A stretch of 64,000 nt of DNA from Halichoerus grypus (lineage: Eukaryota > Chordata > Mammalia > Carnivora > Phocidae), in NCBI RefSeq assembly GCF_964656455.1, contig NC_135722.1:111110234-111174233 (forward strand). Direction: 5' to 3'. The notes below the pieces were generated by a model. The model searched no databases, was not told the DNA's origin, and saw nothing but the letters and a program-made list of their open reading frames with translations. Position 1 is the first letter of the stretch, and each line of letters starts with the position of its first letter. This document shows positions 25,425 through 38,020 of this stretch, in pieces. The position numbers and the translations under genes were made by a program.

Positions 25425-25605
25425 GGGGCGCCTGGGTGGCTCAGCTGGTGAAGCATCTGCCGTTGGCTCAGGTCATGATCCCAGGGTCCCTGGATACAGT
25501 CCTGCATGGGGCTCCCTGCTCCGCGGGGAGCCTTTTTCTCCCTCTGTCCCCTCTCTCTGCTCATGCTCTCTCTGTAGCAAATAAATAAAATCTTTAAAAA
25601 AGAGA
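25425..25605 (+). mobile_element. CAN-SINE with 13-bp duplication
   Basis: Head 'gggcgcctgggtggctcag' and tail 'aaataaataaaatctttaa'. Perfect duplication AAGAAAACCCACA at 25408-25420 and 25606-25618. Confidence 0.94.
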
Positions 25606-26089
25606 AAGAAAACCCACAATAAACCCTTCTAAGCAAAGCAGGCAGATGGGCCTACCCAAACACACATATATGGAACTTCTAACATGAACTGCTGGCACCC
25701 TCTAACCCCACCATTTTGATGAAAATAATACAATTACTTTATACATTTTTCTTTAATCACCACTTGCCTTAAGCAACAGTTTAGTAACACTGCAGAATGT
25801 CTTCAATCATCTAAATTAGCAAAATAACTAGGCAAGGGACCCCAAACCTGCAAGTCAGCTTGTACATATTCTTCTCTGCACTTTCAGGATATGATGAACA
25901 ATGACAGATGGTTTCTACAGAAATGAGCAGTAAGTACAGAGTCTTAGTTAGCCTTAATTGCCTTTCCTTAAATGTTATATAAAAATTGTCTTATTTTGAT
26001 GTTCTGTTATTTAATAGTTAGCTGTCACTTTAGAGCATATTACTTGGCTAACTCTGAACCTTTGTTAAGGCCTCCAGAGGCTCCATGAT

Positions 26090-26225
26090 CAGAAGAGAGA
26101 ATATGACACAGTGATGGAAGGGCACTCTGTTTAATTACTTGAGACTTCAGGTACCTAACCTCGGTCAAGTTCTTTGACCTTTCTGGACCTCAACTTCAGC
26201 TTCCAATAAATAAGAACCAATACTT
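26090..26225 (+). repeat. MIR SINE relic
   Basis: Weak MIR order: 'gagacttcaggtacctaacc', 'ggtcaagttctttgacctttc', 'ttccaataaataagaac'. Diverged. Confidence 0.5.
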
Positions 26226-26309
26226 CACTTTCTGAATGTCTACTGAACCATTTTATCCATATAACCATTTTCAAAGTAAATAAATATCTGATAGTAATAC
26301 CTGAAAAAA

Positions 26310-26768
26310 TTTTTAATTGTTTTATTATTTAAATTCCAGTTAGTTAACACACAGTGTAATATTAGTTTCTGGTGTACAATACAGTGATTCAACACTCCCA
26401 TACATCACCTGCTGTTCATCACGACAGGTGCGCTCCTTCATCCCCATCCCGTTTCCCCATCCTCCCACCCACCTCCCCTCTGGTCACCATCAGTGTGTCC
26501 TCTGTAGTTCAGAGTCTGTTTCTCGGTTTGCCTCTCGGTTTTCTTTTTTCCCTTTGCTCATTTGTTGTGCTTTTTAAATTCCACATATGAGTGAAATCAT
26601 ATGGTATTTATCTTGCTCTGACTGACTTATCTCACTTAGAATAATCCTCTCTAGTTCCACCCATGTCGTTGCTAATGGCAAGATTTCATTCTTTTTATGG
26701 CTGAGTAATATTCCATTGTGTACATACACCACATCTTCTTTATCCATTCATCAGTCGATGGACACTTG
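26310..26768 (-). mobile_element. L1 3' fragment (minus)
   Basis: Reverse L1 3' end. It starts with the T-rich tail and 3' UTR ('aaattccagttagttaacac'), then the ORF2 C-terminal region in reverse ('ttccacatatgagtgaaatc', 'attccattgtgtacatacac'), ending at 'cagtcgatggacacttgg' where it is 5'-truncated. It carries stop codons and is noncoding. It is in the same sense as YAP1. Confidence 0.92.
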
Positions 26769-27877
26769 GGGAAAATTTATGTTGAATGGAGGGACAGACC
26801 CACTTAGCTAAACTCCAGTTATTGGTATTAACTGATAATGAAGACATGAATAAACTCTACATGAAGAACTACTACAGACACTAATAAGGTGGTTTGCCAG
26901 GCCTATGTATTTTAAATGTGGCAAAGAGGGAGTAGGATTCTTTCATCCATGGCCAAGTAGCCACTACCCATCTTCCCTCTACCCATCAAGTTCTCTTCGT
27001 GTAGTCATGCCATGCTGCTTTTTTTTAAGAAAACGAAAGCTAGACACTCGTCCAAGCCACGCTGACCTCATTAAGGACAGAGAATATGCAGTAGTCTATC
27101 AACTCTGAATTATAAATACAGATTACATGCCTCTCTTCTGTCTCCTCTGGACTTAACATGTTCATTAAAAATAGAAAACTCACTTTGTAAATTCCCCAGT
27201 TCACCAGAATGAGAACATTTGTTCAGGCTGAAAACCAGCATTCAACTTGCTTTTTTAAAGCTGCAACTGAAATGTGATCCTGTCACTGAAAATACAGTTT
27301 TCTTCTTGGAACCTTGCAAGTTAAATGACTATGAAATTCAGTTATACTATGAAATATATTAACACCTTCTTGAAGGGGATTTTTTTTGGATATTGGTAGA
27401 ATATGTTACAAAAGTCACAGCTATGGCCATTACGAGGGAATTAACGAGAAGGCGATCCTGGAAACAAGAGTCACAGGCATGGGCACTCAGAGCAGGTTAG
27501 TGGGCTGGATCCTGGACTGTGCATGCGACGCGGCTCAAGGAACAGGCTGCTGGTCAGACTACGTAGTTCTCGGGCGTCTGTTTCCAGGAAGAGCTCCTGT
27601 GCAGGAAGAGGGCAGCTCTCCTCTGTGGATGAAGATGCCAAACACCTATCAGCTTACTGAGAACACGCCCAAGCTCCAGGAATCTAAAACACGAGGACGC
27701 TGGTTCCTAGATTGGGAGTTTCACTAAAATCCTCTTTAAAATTCTCTTTTGTGAACGAAAATGATCAATAACAGAGAGGTTCACAAAAGCAGGAACTTTA
27801 TTTGGTTATCTATGGAATTCATTTTGTTAGACTTGTAATTCACATGTAATATACTTAAATAAAAATAATGGATTCTT

Positions 27878-28089
27878 TTTTTTTCTTAAAGACTTTATTT
27901 ATTTGACAGAGAGAGACACAGCGAGAGAGAGACACAGCGAGAGAGGGAACACAAGCAGGGGGGAGTGGGAGAGGGAGAAGCAGGCTTCCCGCGGAGCAGG
28001 GAGCCCGATGTGGGGCTCGATCCCAGGACCCTGGGACCATGACCTGAGCCGAAGGCAGACGCTTAGCGACTGAGCCACCCAGCCGCCCC
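27878..28089 (-). mobile_element. CAN-SINE (minus) with 18-bp duplication
   Basis: Complete reverse element. Perfect duplication TAAAAATAATGGATTCTT at 27860-27877 and 28090-28107. An internal tandem copy of 'gagagagacacagc' near 27908-27940 lengthens its CT/GA body. Confidence 0.95.
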
Positions 28090-28499
28090 TAAAAATAATG
28101 GATTCTTTAAAATAGTGTCAGAACCACTAGATTTTTAAGGTGAGAAGGCTGAAATACCTCCATATGAAATAAAAGTTATTTCTTTGTATCTTAAAAAAAA
28201 AAGGGCCTCTAAGCAAAGGTTTTCACTGAACATTTTGTACAGCACGCCGCCCGTGAGAAGGGGCAGGGCCGAGCGGGCCGCCGGCGCAGCCCCGGGAAGC
28301 GAGCGTCCCCGCTGCTCAGGGCTGAATGGTGCAGCTGCTGGACACGCACCAGCCATCAGAGTGGCACCAAAGGGGTTGAGACAAGGCCCCCCTGGAAGGC
28401 CCCAGTCTGTCCAGACAAAGTCCCAGTGGAGAGAGGACTCAAATCACCAATGGAAAAGCAGACTCTAAAATTCTTAAAATAGGAAACACACTTTACACC

Positions 28500-28830
28500 T
28501 GAGGGAAAACTTCAGCCACGGACTGTTTCACGTCTCCCTCCCTCTACTACTCACAGCATCCTGGCCTTCAACTCCCCAACGCCACCCCGGCAAAAGCCTT
28601 CGAGGCCGGCTCAAATGCCCATTCCCAGGATGGCTCCTGGGCTCGCCCCACCTCCACTGAGCCCCTGGGAGCCCCAGCAGCCCTCGCCTCCGCCCTTGAA
28701 CACGTCCACACGGCTGCCAGCACATGATCCAAGACTCTGCACGCATGTTCCTCAGCCTCCACTAGACGGTAAGGTAGCGAGGGCTCAGGACTCGCCGTAC
28801 ATAATCTACGTTCATAAATGTCTAAAGAAC
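28500..28830 (+). repeat. Possible L2 LINE 3' fragment
   Basis: A CT-rich stretch with 'cactagacggtaaggtagcg' followed by 'agggctcaggactcg' resembles the L2 3' block that reads 'actagactgtaagctccatgagggcagg'. High divergence; tentative. Confidence 0.4.
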
Positions 28831-28987
28831 AAAAGAACATTCGTGGAATCGTGCAGATTTATGACACTCTATGGAAGCATGACACATCGTGGAGAAAAAG
28901 GACCAGACCATCGTAACAAGTACTAAGGCAGAGAAGAAATCTAAGGATCTGAGAATTCATTTTACTATTAGTATTAAGCCAAACTCC

Positions 28988-29188
28988 GGGCGCCTGGGTG
29001 GCTCAGTCGTTAAGCGTCTGCCTTCGGCTCAGGTCATGATCCCTGGGTCCTGGGATCGAGCCCCGCATCGGGCTCCCTGTTCAGCGGGAAGCCTGCTTCT
29101 CCCTCTCCCCCTCCCCCTGCTTGTGTTCCCTCTCTCGCTGTGTCTCTCTCTGTCAAGTAAATAAAATCTTAAAAAAAAAAAAAAAAAA
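28988..29188 (+). mobile_element. CAN-SINE, full-length, near consensus
   Basis: Near-consensus head and body ('cttgtgttccctctctcgctg'), with an A19-type tail. Duplication AAGCCAAACTC at 28976-28986 and 29189-29199. One of the youngest-looking copies. Confidence 0.96.
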
Positions 29189-29255
29189 AAGCCAAACTCT
29201 GATTCTATTACATGATCATTTCAGATGCATGAGTTAAAGTAGAAACACATTTGTA

Positions 29256-29483
29256 GGGGCACCTGGGTGGCTCAACCGGTCAAGCGTCTGCCTTCAGCTC
29301 AGGTCATGATCCTGGGGTCCTACGATGGAGCCCTGCATCAGGTTCCCTGCTTGGTGGGGAGTCTGCTCCTCCCTCTCCCTCTGCCTCTCTGCCCTGCCGC
29401 TCCCCACCCCCAACCCCGCTCATGCTCTCTCTCTATTGCTCTGCACTCTAGCTCAAATAAATAAAGTCTTAAAAAAGAAAAGA
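29256..29483 (+). mobile_element. CAN-SINE with target duplication
   Basis: Head 'ggggcacctgggtggctcaa', extended CT-rich body, and tail 'aaaagaaaagaaaag'. AGAAACACATTTGTA (29241-29255) recurs imperfectly at 29484 (AGAAATACATCTGTT). Confidence 0.93.
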
Positions 29484-29937
29484 AAAGAAATACATCTGTT
29501 TCAAGAGAATTTTTATATGATCAGAAAGTAGCATCAGGGAGAAGAGACCCAGTATTTGTTAGAAGAGCCCCTCAAGATCTCAGAATTTCTTAATCCAACA
29601 TATTCATGTTAGAGATTAGGAAAATGGCCAATCAATGGTAAAATGGACTTGCTCTTCTATAACGAAGATGTCCAAACAAACAAAATTTGGTGGCTTCTGT
29701 AGGCAGGGAAGTTGAGGAAGGAAAGTAAGGCACTAACAAAAAACTGCTAGTTTAAGCAACCTCCAAAACTATGTAAAAAAAGGCCTTGAGAAAACCACCA
29801 ACATTAGGCACCATAAAAGATCCCAAATTTGCACAGTAAAAGAAACAATGAACAAAATGAAAAGACCAAACCTTCCGATTTGGAAAAAATAAGGAGTTAA
29901 TAAGCCAAAATATACAGGGAACTCATAAAACTTAATA

Positions 29938-31312
29938 GAAAAAAAAAACTAATCTAATTAAAAATGGACAGAGGACCTAAACAGGCATTTGCCTGAAGAA
30001 GATACACCAATGGCCAGTGGGTGCTCAGTAACACTTATCATCAGGGCCCCGCAAGCACAGTGAGACGGCCCCTCACCACGTCAGCACGGCTAGCCTCGAA
30101 GACGGGACAGCAAGCGGTGGTTTGGGTGGGAGAGGCCCTCGTGCGAGGCGGGTGGAACAGTAAGCTGAGCGGCCACGACGGAAAACCACAGGCAGGTTCC
30201 TCAAAAAGCTAAAGACCGAGACACCGCATGGTCCAGCAATGCCATGTTTGGATATCTATCTGAAGGAAACAAAAACACGAGTTCAAAAAGATCTATGCAC
30301 TCCCAAGTTCACAGCAGTATCATTTACAGTAGCCAAGATGTAGAAACAACGTACATGTCCACCTACACGTGGATGGATGAAGAACCTAGGTGTATATGCA
30401 CATACAATGGAATATTCCTCAGCCACCAAAAAAACCAAGGGAATTCTGCCACTTTTGACGACAGGGATGGACCTTGAGGGCATAATGCTAAGTGCGTAAG
30501 TCAGAGAAAGACAAAGACTGTTCGATCTCATGCAGTAAGATGTGTAAGGTTTTAAGATGTGGAATCTTGAAAAGGAAAAAACTAAACTCCTAGAAAGAGA
30601 TGAGGCAGGGGTGGGGGTGGGGGTGAAGGGAGGGCAACTGCAGGGAGGTGGTGAGGCTGTGAGATCTCGAAGTCCCGCAGGCAGGACGCACAGCATGACC
30701 ACCACAATGGGCACTGCTCTAGGGTACGGGTGGGGGTGGTTCAGAGACTCAGTCCCGGAGGGTCCTCACAAGGAAAAACGGTCTTGTGTTGTTTTTTTTT
30801 TTTTTAAAAATAATGTATTCATTTATTTGAGAGATAGTGTGAGCAGGAGGAAGACGGAGAGAATCTCAAGCAGACTCTGAGCTGAGCATGGAGCCCGACA
30901 CGGGACTGGATCCCACGACCCTGAGATCACAACCTGTGCTGAAACCAAGACTCAGATGCTCAACTGAATGAGCCCCCGGGCACCCCTTCTTTCTCTTTTC
31001 TATGCACCCACCCCCACAACTCCCCACTAAGAGAGAGTGTACAGTTGAGTTCAAATCGCAGGCATCAGAATGGCCCAAGTGCAATGGACAAGCTCACCCC
31101 AGGAGAACCACCCTCATGATCATGGCTTCTCCCTGCCCCATGTTTTTCCTTTTTATTTTGTATCTACCTAAGATGACGGATGTTCACTAGACTGACTTAC
31201 AGTAACCATTTCACACTATGTGTAAGTCACATCACGGCGTTGTGCACCTTCAACTTTAAACTTGTATGTTGCTGTACATCAATTCTACCTCAATAAAACT
31301 GGTGGGGAAAAT
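29938..31312 (+). mobile_element. Old L1 3' end, interrupted by a SINE
   Basis: Diverged L1 reading 'aaaatggacagaggacctaa', then broken ORF2 C-terminal sequence (30000-30530), a G-rich 3' UTR patch near 30610-30650, and after the SINE at 30783 the end 'gtacatcaattctacctcaa' plus 'taaaactggtgggg'. It has multiple stops and gaps. It is antisense to YAP1. Confidence 0.85.
30783..30986 (-). mobile_element. CAN-SINE (minus) inside an L1
   Basis: Oligo-T then 'aataatgtattcatttatttg', 'gaatctcaagcagactctgag', and head 'atgagcccccgggcacccc'. It splits the older L1 3' UTR. Confidence 0.88.
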
Positions 31313-31829
31313 CCCAAAACTTTTTGTTCTTTCAGTAACCAGTTTAGGTCTCCTGAAACTATCTTAATGTTCTTTTAAGAAATTGTTACAGCGTTTTACT
31401 TACTATCCAATCATTTAAACATTCAAGTTCCTAACACGGATCGTGATACTTGGTATAGGGGGACAAAGATGGAGAGAAACATTTCAGTTTATAGGGATTC
31501 TAAGTCTACAAAATGTTTCTAATTATTTGCTTTGTTTTCCTTTCTTTTATAGACTAAGGCACAGAATAACAAACTCAAGTCAGGGATTGGGAAGAAAAGC
31601 AGAATATGCAGTATCTATTCTGACAGGGGCTGTTCCAAGTCTTTCTTCCATCACCTGAAGACAGCACAACTTACTTCTGCCGATTAAGGCAGACTCTGGA
31701 TTGTAACTCAGATCATTCACTTATGTTCCAGGCACAGCTCGAGTCTTCTGCATCCCTAATTGGTGATTAAGTCAGTACAAATAAAAGAATGGTGCAGATC
31801 AAAAGGTAAACTTAAATAGAACAGTCCAG

Positions 31830-31985
31830 TGTCAGGACTAGAGAGAAACCTGCAGACCAACTGTCCCATTTTACAGACGAGGAAGTGGAGAGAAAGCCAT
31901 TAAGTGCCTGCCCTGAGACTGTAACACACACTTCCTGACTCACAGGGCAGCACGGCTTCCGCAGGCAACACCCAGACTGATCTCC
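31830..31985 (-). repeat. Possible MIR/L2 relic (minus)
   Basis: 'cccattttacagacgaggaa', then 'gtggagagaaagccattaag' and 'tgccctgagactgtaacacac' resemble the reverse MIR core. Weak. Confidence 0.35.
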
Positions 31986-32670
31986 CAAACCACGGGCAGA
32001 CGGAGCTTGGTCTAGGGAGCCCAGAATGAAAGGTGTGGGCACCGCCTACCTGTCCCAACACCTGCTGACATCAAGGTCACTGGGAGAAGCAGCATCTACA
32101 AGTGCTTTGATGCCAATGACTCAGAGGTTGAAAAACAACTCACAGCAAAGCCATTTTATCAGCATCTTGAAGCTCTTCATTAGCCAGGTGACAGGTGCTC
32201 ACTGTGGACGGTATGTGACCCACATTGGGCGGGACACTTCACGTCCAAGTCAGCAATACAGAAGAAAGCGCGCCCTACACAAGTCCCTTTACAAGTAAGC
32301 GAAGGGACCTCCTCATTGGGATTCTGAGTGTTTGGTATTTATTTACTATTAACTACTAATAATAACTGCCTTAAACTACAGGGAAAATATCTGGAAGTTA
32401 CGCAAAGGCCCCTCCCGGCCACTCGTGGACACACAGCTGTGTTCAGTAGGGCGGTGTGGCCTCCAGCTAAGCGGATAGTGACACAATGCTTGGGGGTGAG
32501 CACTGTCCTTGACCTAAGTCCAGTCCTCCCTCGCTTTTTAGAGGACAGAACTGAGGTTCATGATGGACTTGACCCCATGCCAGAGACCATGACATAGGAT
32601 CTGGAAGAGGGAGAACTAGAATTCAAGTCCCCTTCCAATCAGCTTTTTCCTCTGCAACCCCAAACCTCTC

Positions 32671-32720
32671 CCATACCACACCAAAAAAACTAAATCCATA
32701 CCACACCAAAAAAACTAAAT
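32671..32720. repeat. Perfect 25-bp tandem duplication
   Basis: The unit starting CCATACCACACC and ending AACTAAAT occurs twice back to back (32671-32695, 32696-32720) without mismatch. It is a recent local duplication in non-repeat intron. Confidence 0.9.
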
Positions 32721-33287
32721 CCAAACCGAGCAGTAATATCTGAGCTATAACTCATTTAAAACACTTCCTGAACATATACTAAATGCCAAGTACTGCTGAC
32801 ATCAAAATGAGTAAGACATGGTTCCCGACCTGGAGAAGTTTCCTACTAGAGGAGAAGAGCCACAACGAGGACATTTTAATAAACAAGGATAGAGAAGGAA
32901 GCTCACGGTACTTTTGGAGAGATTCTGGGTCCAACCTGGGGACACAGAGGACACACAGAGGAGGTAACTTTCAAGCTGTGCAATGAGCTGGTTGAAACGG
33001 CAAGAAAAGCACTCCCCGAAGAAGGGGCAACATGAGGTACCTCAGGGGTGGTTTCTGTCCGCTCCGATAAAGGAGCCCAAGTAGATTTCCACTAAAGCCC
33101 TCTGGCTGAAAAAGATTAACATGATTCTAGTGATCAAATACATCTCTAGACATTACCAAGTGCCTCCGGGGATCGCGAGGACTAAACCAACCATGGTTAA
33201 GTCTCAATAAAGATCACATTCTACTCCTAAGAGTCCCGTAGCTAACATGCTACATTAAAACGTTATCATTTAACAAATACTAGGCCA

Positions 33288-33497
33288 GGGTGCCTGGGTG
33301 GCTTAGCTGGTTCAGTGTCCCACTCTTGATTTTGGCTCAGGTCGTCATCTCATGGGTTGTAGGATCGAGCCCGCATCGGGCTCCCTGCTCAGCGGGAAGT
33401 CTGCTTCTCCCTCTGCCCCTCCCCCTGATTGTGCTCTCTCTCTCTCTCTCAAATAAACAAATAAAATCTTTAAAAATAATAAAAATAAACCAAAAAC
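33288..33497 (+). mobile_element. CAN-SINE with target duplication
   Basis: Head 'gggtgcctgggtggcttag', CT-repeat body and an AAT-rich tail. ACAAATACTAGGCCA (33273-33287) versus ACAAATACCAGGCCA (33498-33512), with one mismatch. Confidence 0.94.
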
Positions 33498-34279
33498 ACA
33501 AATACCAGGCCAATGGAGATAAACAGAACAATTTTAAAAGTAAGACTAGATCTAGGAATACATGAATCGCCAGGATAAGGACGGCCACACACCTCGAGAT
33601 GTGCAGAACGTCCATGCTGTTAATAGGCACAGATATGGTTCAACTTCCAAGACTGCGGAAGAGACCATTAGAAAACACTAATACTCTTAATGTTTACTTA
33701 TTAAGAATCAAATTCTGTAACTCTGATTCCAAATTCAGAAGTCTCTATTATCTCTATATGACAGGAACTTCTACTTATCACCAAAAAAAATCCCCAAATG
33801 CTCTCACATTTCCTATGCTCTTTCCAAGTGAGGAGAGGTCTAGCGGCTTGTTCTTACCAAGGGGCTATGAGAAACTGTTTCTCTTTAGGCCCAAAGCACA
33901 GACAACAACAGGTGTGAATCTTGCATTTCTCTGTCCTCTCTGCGATGACACTAAAGGGCCACGTGGCAATATCACCCGAGATATACACCAGGGATGCCTG
34001 AGTCACCACGGGGACGGAGCACCCTGGAAAGCTGCCCAATCACAGAAATTATTCTGTGAATGAGAAAGAGTTCAGGCACTGAAATCTCTGGGTCATCTGC
34101 TACCCAGCATAACCTAGCTTCTCCTAATACAAAGTACAGAAAAGTGCTGCTCTTTCATGTGTCCCCTCACACGTCCTTCCTCAAGGATCTTCATAGGTTC
34201 TAAACTCCTCCTCTATCACATAGGAATAAACAAGGGTTCAACATGTTCACTATGATTATGATCCTGGATGAAAAAGGGA

Positions 34280-34482
34280 AGGGAGGACTTAAGTAGACCT
34301 TTCTCCAAAGAAGATGCAACAAAGGTCAACGAGCACAGGAAAAGATGCTGTCACCACAGCCCCCGGGGACACAAATGAAAACCACACCAGCTACCGCCTC
34401 ACACCCATGGGGGAGGCCTACCACCAAAACACGGACGACAAGTGTTGGTGGGGACGTGGGGCAGTTAAGGACCCCCCGCGTA
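34280..34482 (+). mobile_element. Diverged L1 ORF2 fragment
   Basis: 'gtagacctttctccaaagaag', 'gaaaaccacaccagctaccg', 'cctcacacccatgggggagg' and 'aagtgttggtggggacgtgg' follow the L1 3' region in order. It ends abruptly. Noncoding relic. Confidence 0.75.
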
Positions 34483-36529
34483 TCTCACCAGCTTCTGTTC
34501 TCTCCTGCAGACGGGCGGTCCACTCCTTACCCAGCACACGTTACACTCCTCTGACTGCATCTCCCGGCACAAACCAGGCCTCTTCGCTCTCTTGTCCTGC
34601 AGCCCCTTCAAATTCTGACCCCGTAACAGCTCGTTCAGGAAGCTGTAGGTTGACCACTGGCTGGTGTGATCACCATCAGAATGGGCTCATATTCCTTTAA
34701 TGCACTGCTTTGGGGAAACAATCTCACGTTTCCTCCATATCCTCCAGTATGGTGTTTTGCCCACTGTGGTCACTTTAATAACTTAAAGAAACCCATGCTT
34801 CAAAATGTGATAAAAACTACACATACAAGACAATCTACCAGAACACCACAAAGAGCAGTAAGAACAAGCTCCCTCGTGCTACACCTTTACCGGAGAGCGG
34901 TCTGCTCGCACCCAAGGGCTCACACACGGAGCACAGAGCCTGAAATACAGACAGATGGTATCAACCAGTACCGACACCATGCGTAACTCATTTGGGTTTT
35001 TTTGGTCTTTCTGTTTTTCTAATTCTCCCCCTTCACTGAACCTCCACCACCTGTGCAATAAAAAATGTAATTTGTATTTGTTCTTAACAACAGACTAAAC
35101 GGATAAAATGGTGGGTAACGGGCAACAGACGTGTCAGACGCCAGCGTGCCGTCCAGAGCACAGTCGGAGGGCCTCTACGCGGGCCTGTCCAGTCTAAGCG
35201 TCCCGGTGCTGCACAGCTGCCCCGACCCGACACAGAGCCGGGGTCCGTAACCCGGCGCACCCAGGCCGTCCCCAAACCACTAAGCACACAGTCACACAAG
35301 GACGTACTGGACCGAATGAACCACTGCTGAGCAGGACGCAGTTGTAGGTCCTGTTCCGTCAGTTCTTATCTATTACACAAGATTTTCCAGACAGATAAAC
35401 TGAATCCAAACCTGCCCTCCTGCAGAAACACGGGCTGGCTATCATAAACCTACACTTCCTTCAGCTTTCAAACCAGCGGTGTTCTTAGGCTCCTAGAGAG
35501 CCCTGAAGCCAGGTATTTACAGATAAGTCAGGATGTTTACTTGCAATTTAGAGATCAAAGCTGCAATCTCTCTTACAAGTCAGCTAAGAAACAACCAAGT
35601 GTCTCAGGTTTATGCATGCCCTGTTTTCTCGTGTTACGAAATGGCTACAATTTAAAACAAACTAAAACCATTAAAAATTCTTATTTCTAACACAGACTGT
35701 ACTCTGTACTAATTATTCTAAATAATCAAGGATAGTCATAGTTATAATACACTTAGAAAAGTCACAAGGATGATTTTAAAGCTTTTTAAAGACTTTTCTA
35801 AAGCTTTGTTTTACCACAATTCCACAAGATACTCAAATAACTTCTATAGCCTAAATAGTAAATGTGTTCCATCTCTTTTTTCATGACTATCATTCTAATT
35901 TCTTTTTTTTTAATGTATCAATTTTTTTAAAGCCCATGTTGTGGCTGGCAGAGAAAACTACTATTAAATATAAATACAAGGTTATAAAATTTTTGTTAAG
36001 AACTACTGAATAATTTTTAGAATAATTCTTTGGTAGAATAAAAGGATGGTAGGAAAAAAAGACTTCCTAAAAACCCTAAAATAAGAAAACCCCACGAGGG
36101 ACCTTCTCAGGGGCGGAGAGACCCCGGCACTAACAAGAGCCCATGCTCCTTTGCTCATCAGGGGCCCAGACGCCCATCTTCCTTCCGCGAACAGGGTGTA
36201 GTTCGTGTCCTTCAGGAATCCATATTAGCAACTGAATTTAATGATTTCAAAAGGTAGGAGAGACCCAGAAAGATCATTTTAATTAACTCCATACTCTAGC
36301 ATGTACACTCCCTAATGGGAGGAAATTATCTTCTTCTCCTTTCAAAGTAACATAATTTATTCATCAACTGGACATCACCTGTGCACATACGTAAGGATTT
36401 TCCTATCACTGCTTGAAGGGCCAATCTCAGGGTACTTAACCCCTTACGGAGTTACCACACAAGGCTTATTTTTATAGGAGTGATTTAGAATTAAATACTA
36501 CTAAAGCTCTCTCATTTTAACTTATTGCC

Positions 36530-37207
36530 TTTCTTTTAAACCCAATTTAGTTTTTTACTTTAGTTCCAGGGTAGTTAACATACGTGTTATATTAGCTCCA
36601 GGTGTACGAGACAGCGATTCACCAGTTCTGTGTATCACCCGGTGCTCACGACAGTAGGTGTCCTCCTTCATCCCCATCCCGCCCACCTCCCCTCTGTGTT
36701 CTTTAGTTAAGAGTCTGGGGTTTTTGTCTCTTTTTTTCTTTGTTCTTTTTTTTTTTTAATTCCACATGAGTGAAATCATACAGTATTTGTCTTTCTCTGA
36801 CTGACTTATTTCACTTAGCGTGATACCCTCCAGTTCCAACCATGTCGTTGCCAATGGCAAGATTTCATTCTTTTCTGTGTCTGAGTAATATTCCTGTGTG
36901 TGTGTGTCCACACGTACACACCTCTTCTTTATCCACTCACTTGTCGGTGCACACTTGGGCTGCTTCCATAATTTGGCGATTGTAGATAATGCTGCTGTAA
37001 ACACTGGGGTGCATGTATCTTTTCGAATTACTGTTTTAATATTCTTTGGGTAAATACCAGCTGTGACTGGATCGTAGGGCAGCTCTATTTGCAATTTTCT
37101 GAGGACCCTCCACACTGTTTCCCACACTGGCTGCACCAGCTTGCGTTCCCACCAACAGTGTAGGAGGTTCCCCTTTCTCCACATCCTTGCTGACACTTGT
37201 TATTTCT
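36530..37207 (-). mobile_element. L1 3' fragment (minus)
   Basis: Reverse L1. The 3' UTR side starts near 'agttccagggtagttaacat'; the ORF2 C-terminal region continues to 'acatccttgctgacacttgt'. About 146 codons on the minus strand remain open ([18 protein letters not shown] motifs), but the element lacks its enzymatic domains. It is in the same sense as YAP1. Confidence 0.93.
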
Positions 37208-37399
37208 TATGGAAATTATCTTATTTCTTTATAGTGTCTGAATATGGACTAAAATTTGTATCTAGAGATGACTAGCAGGAGTGTTCTATTACGTCACACC
37301 ACAAATCCCCACGAGCCACGATGAAGACTGTATGAGAAGAGTAGCTTCAAGGACACAGCACAGCGCCTGGCTAAATATTCACTTACATTTTAATACAGA

Positions 37400-37620
37400 A
37401 CAATGGATACGAGCATGGATTCTGGCACCAGCCTGGCAGAGCTGGAACCTGGCTGTGTCACCTATTTGCTATAGGATCTCTGCCTTAGTTTCCGCATCGA
37501 TAAAATGGGGATAACAGAGTTGCTGTGAGGATTCACTTAGTGGCTCCACAGGAAGGACTTAAACCAGTTCCTGGCACACAATAAACACTCAACAAATGCT
37601 AGTCATCCTTGTTATTACTG
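37400..37620 (+). repeat. MIR SINE, well preserved
   Basis: It follows MIR almost throughout: 'agcatggattctggcaccag', 'gagctggaacctggctgtgtc', 'ttagtttccgcatcgataaa', 'atggggataacagagttgc', 'gtgaggattcacttag', and 'ttcctggcacacaataaaca'. Confidence 0.88.
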
Positions 37621-37840
37621 TGGATGGATTTTAGGGTAAATCATGCCCGTGAAATTCACCTGGGTAGAGGAAAAGCCAGATGAGGTGTTTCAATCGCATT
37701 CAACACCGTGTGAGCATCAGCGGCCAGGGGCTGTGTCAGAAGAAGACTCAGAGCTACAGCCCCAACGAAGCGGACAAGTCCCGGCACAGGACCTTGTTTC
37801 TCTGCGGCGTGGACCTTCTTTCATCAAATCTAAGAGCTCA

Positions 37841-38020
37841 GGGGCGCGTGGGGGGCTCAGTCCGTTAAGCGTCCGTCTCCTGGTTTCAGCTCAGGTCGTG
37901 ATCTCAGGGTCCTGGGATTCAGCGCCGCTTCGGGCTCTGCAGGGAGTCTGCTGGACACTTTCTCTCTGCCCATTTCCCCTGCATTCTTGCTCTAATATAA
38001 ATGGGTAAAACTCAAAAAAA
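37841..38020 (+). mobile_element. CAN-SINE, diverged
   Basis: Head 'ggggcgcgtggggggctcag', 'caggtcgtgatctcagggtc', a shortened CT-rich body, and an A-tail near 38010-38030. No clean duplication seen. Confidence 0.87.

Noticed and set aside
28988..29060. tRNA genes in the many 'gggcgcctgggtggctcag' heads
   Set aside because: These are tRNA-derived SINE promoters with degenerate A/B boxes; none keeps a foldable complete tRNA.
36756..37196. A 146-codon minus-strand gene
   Set aside because: Also an L1 ORF2 C-terminal remnant.
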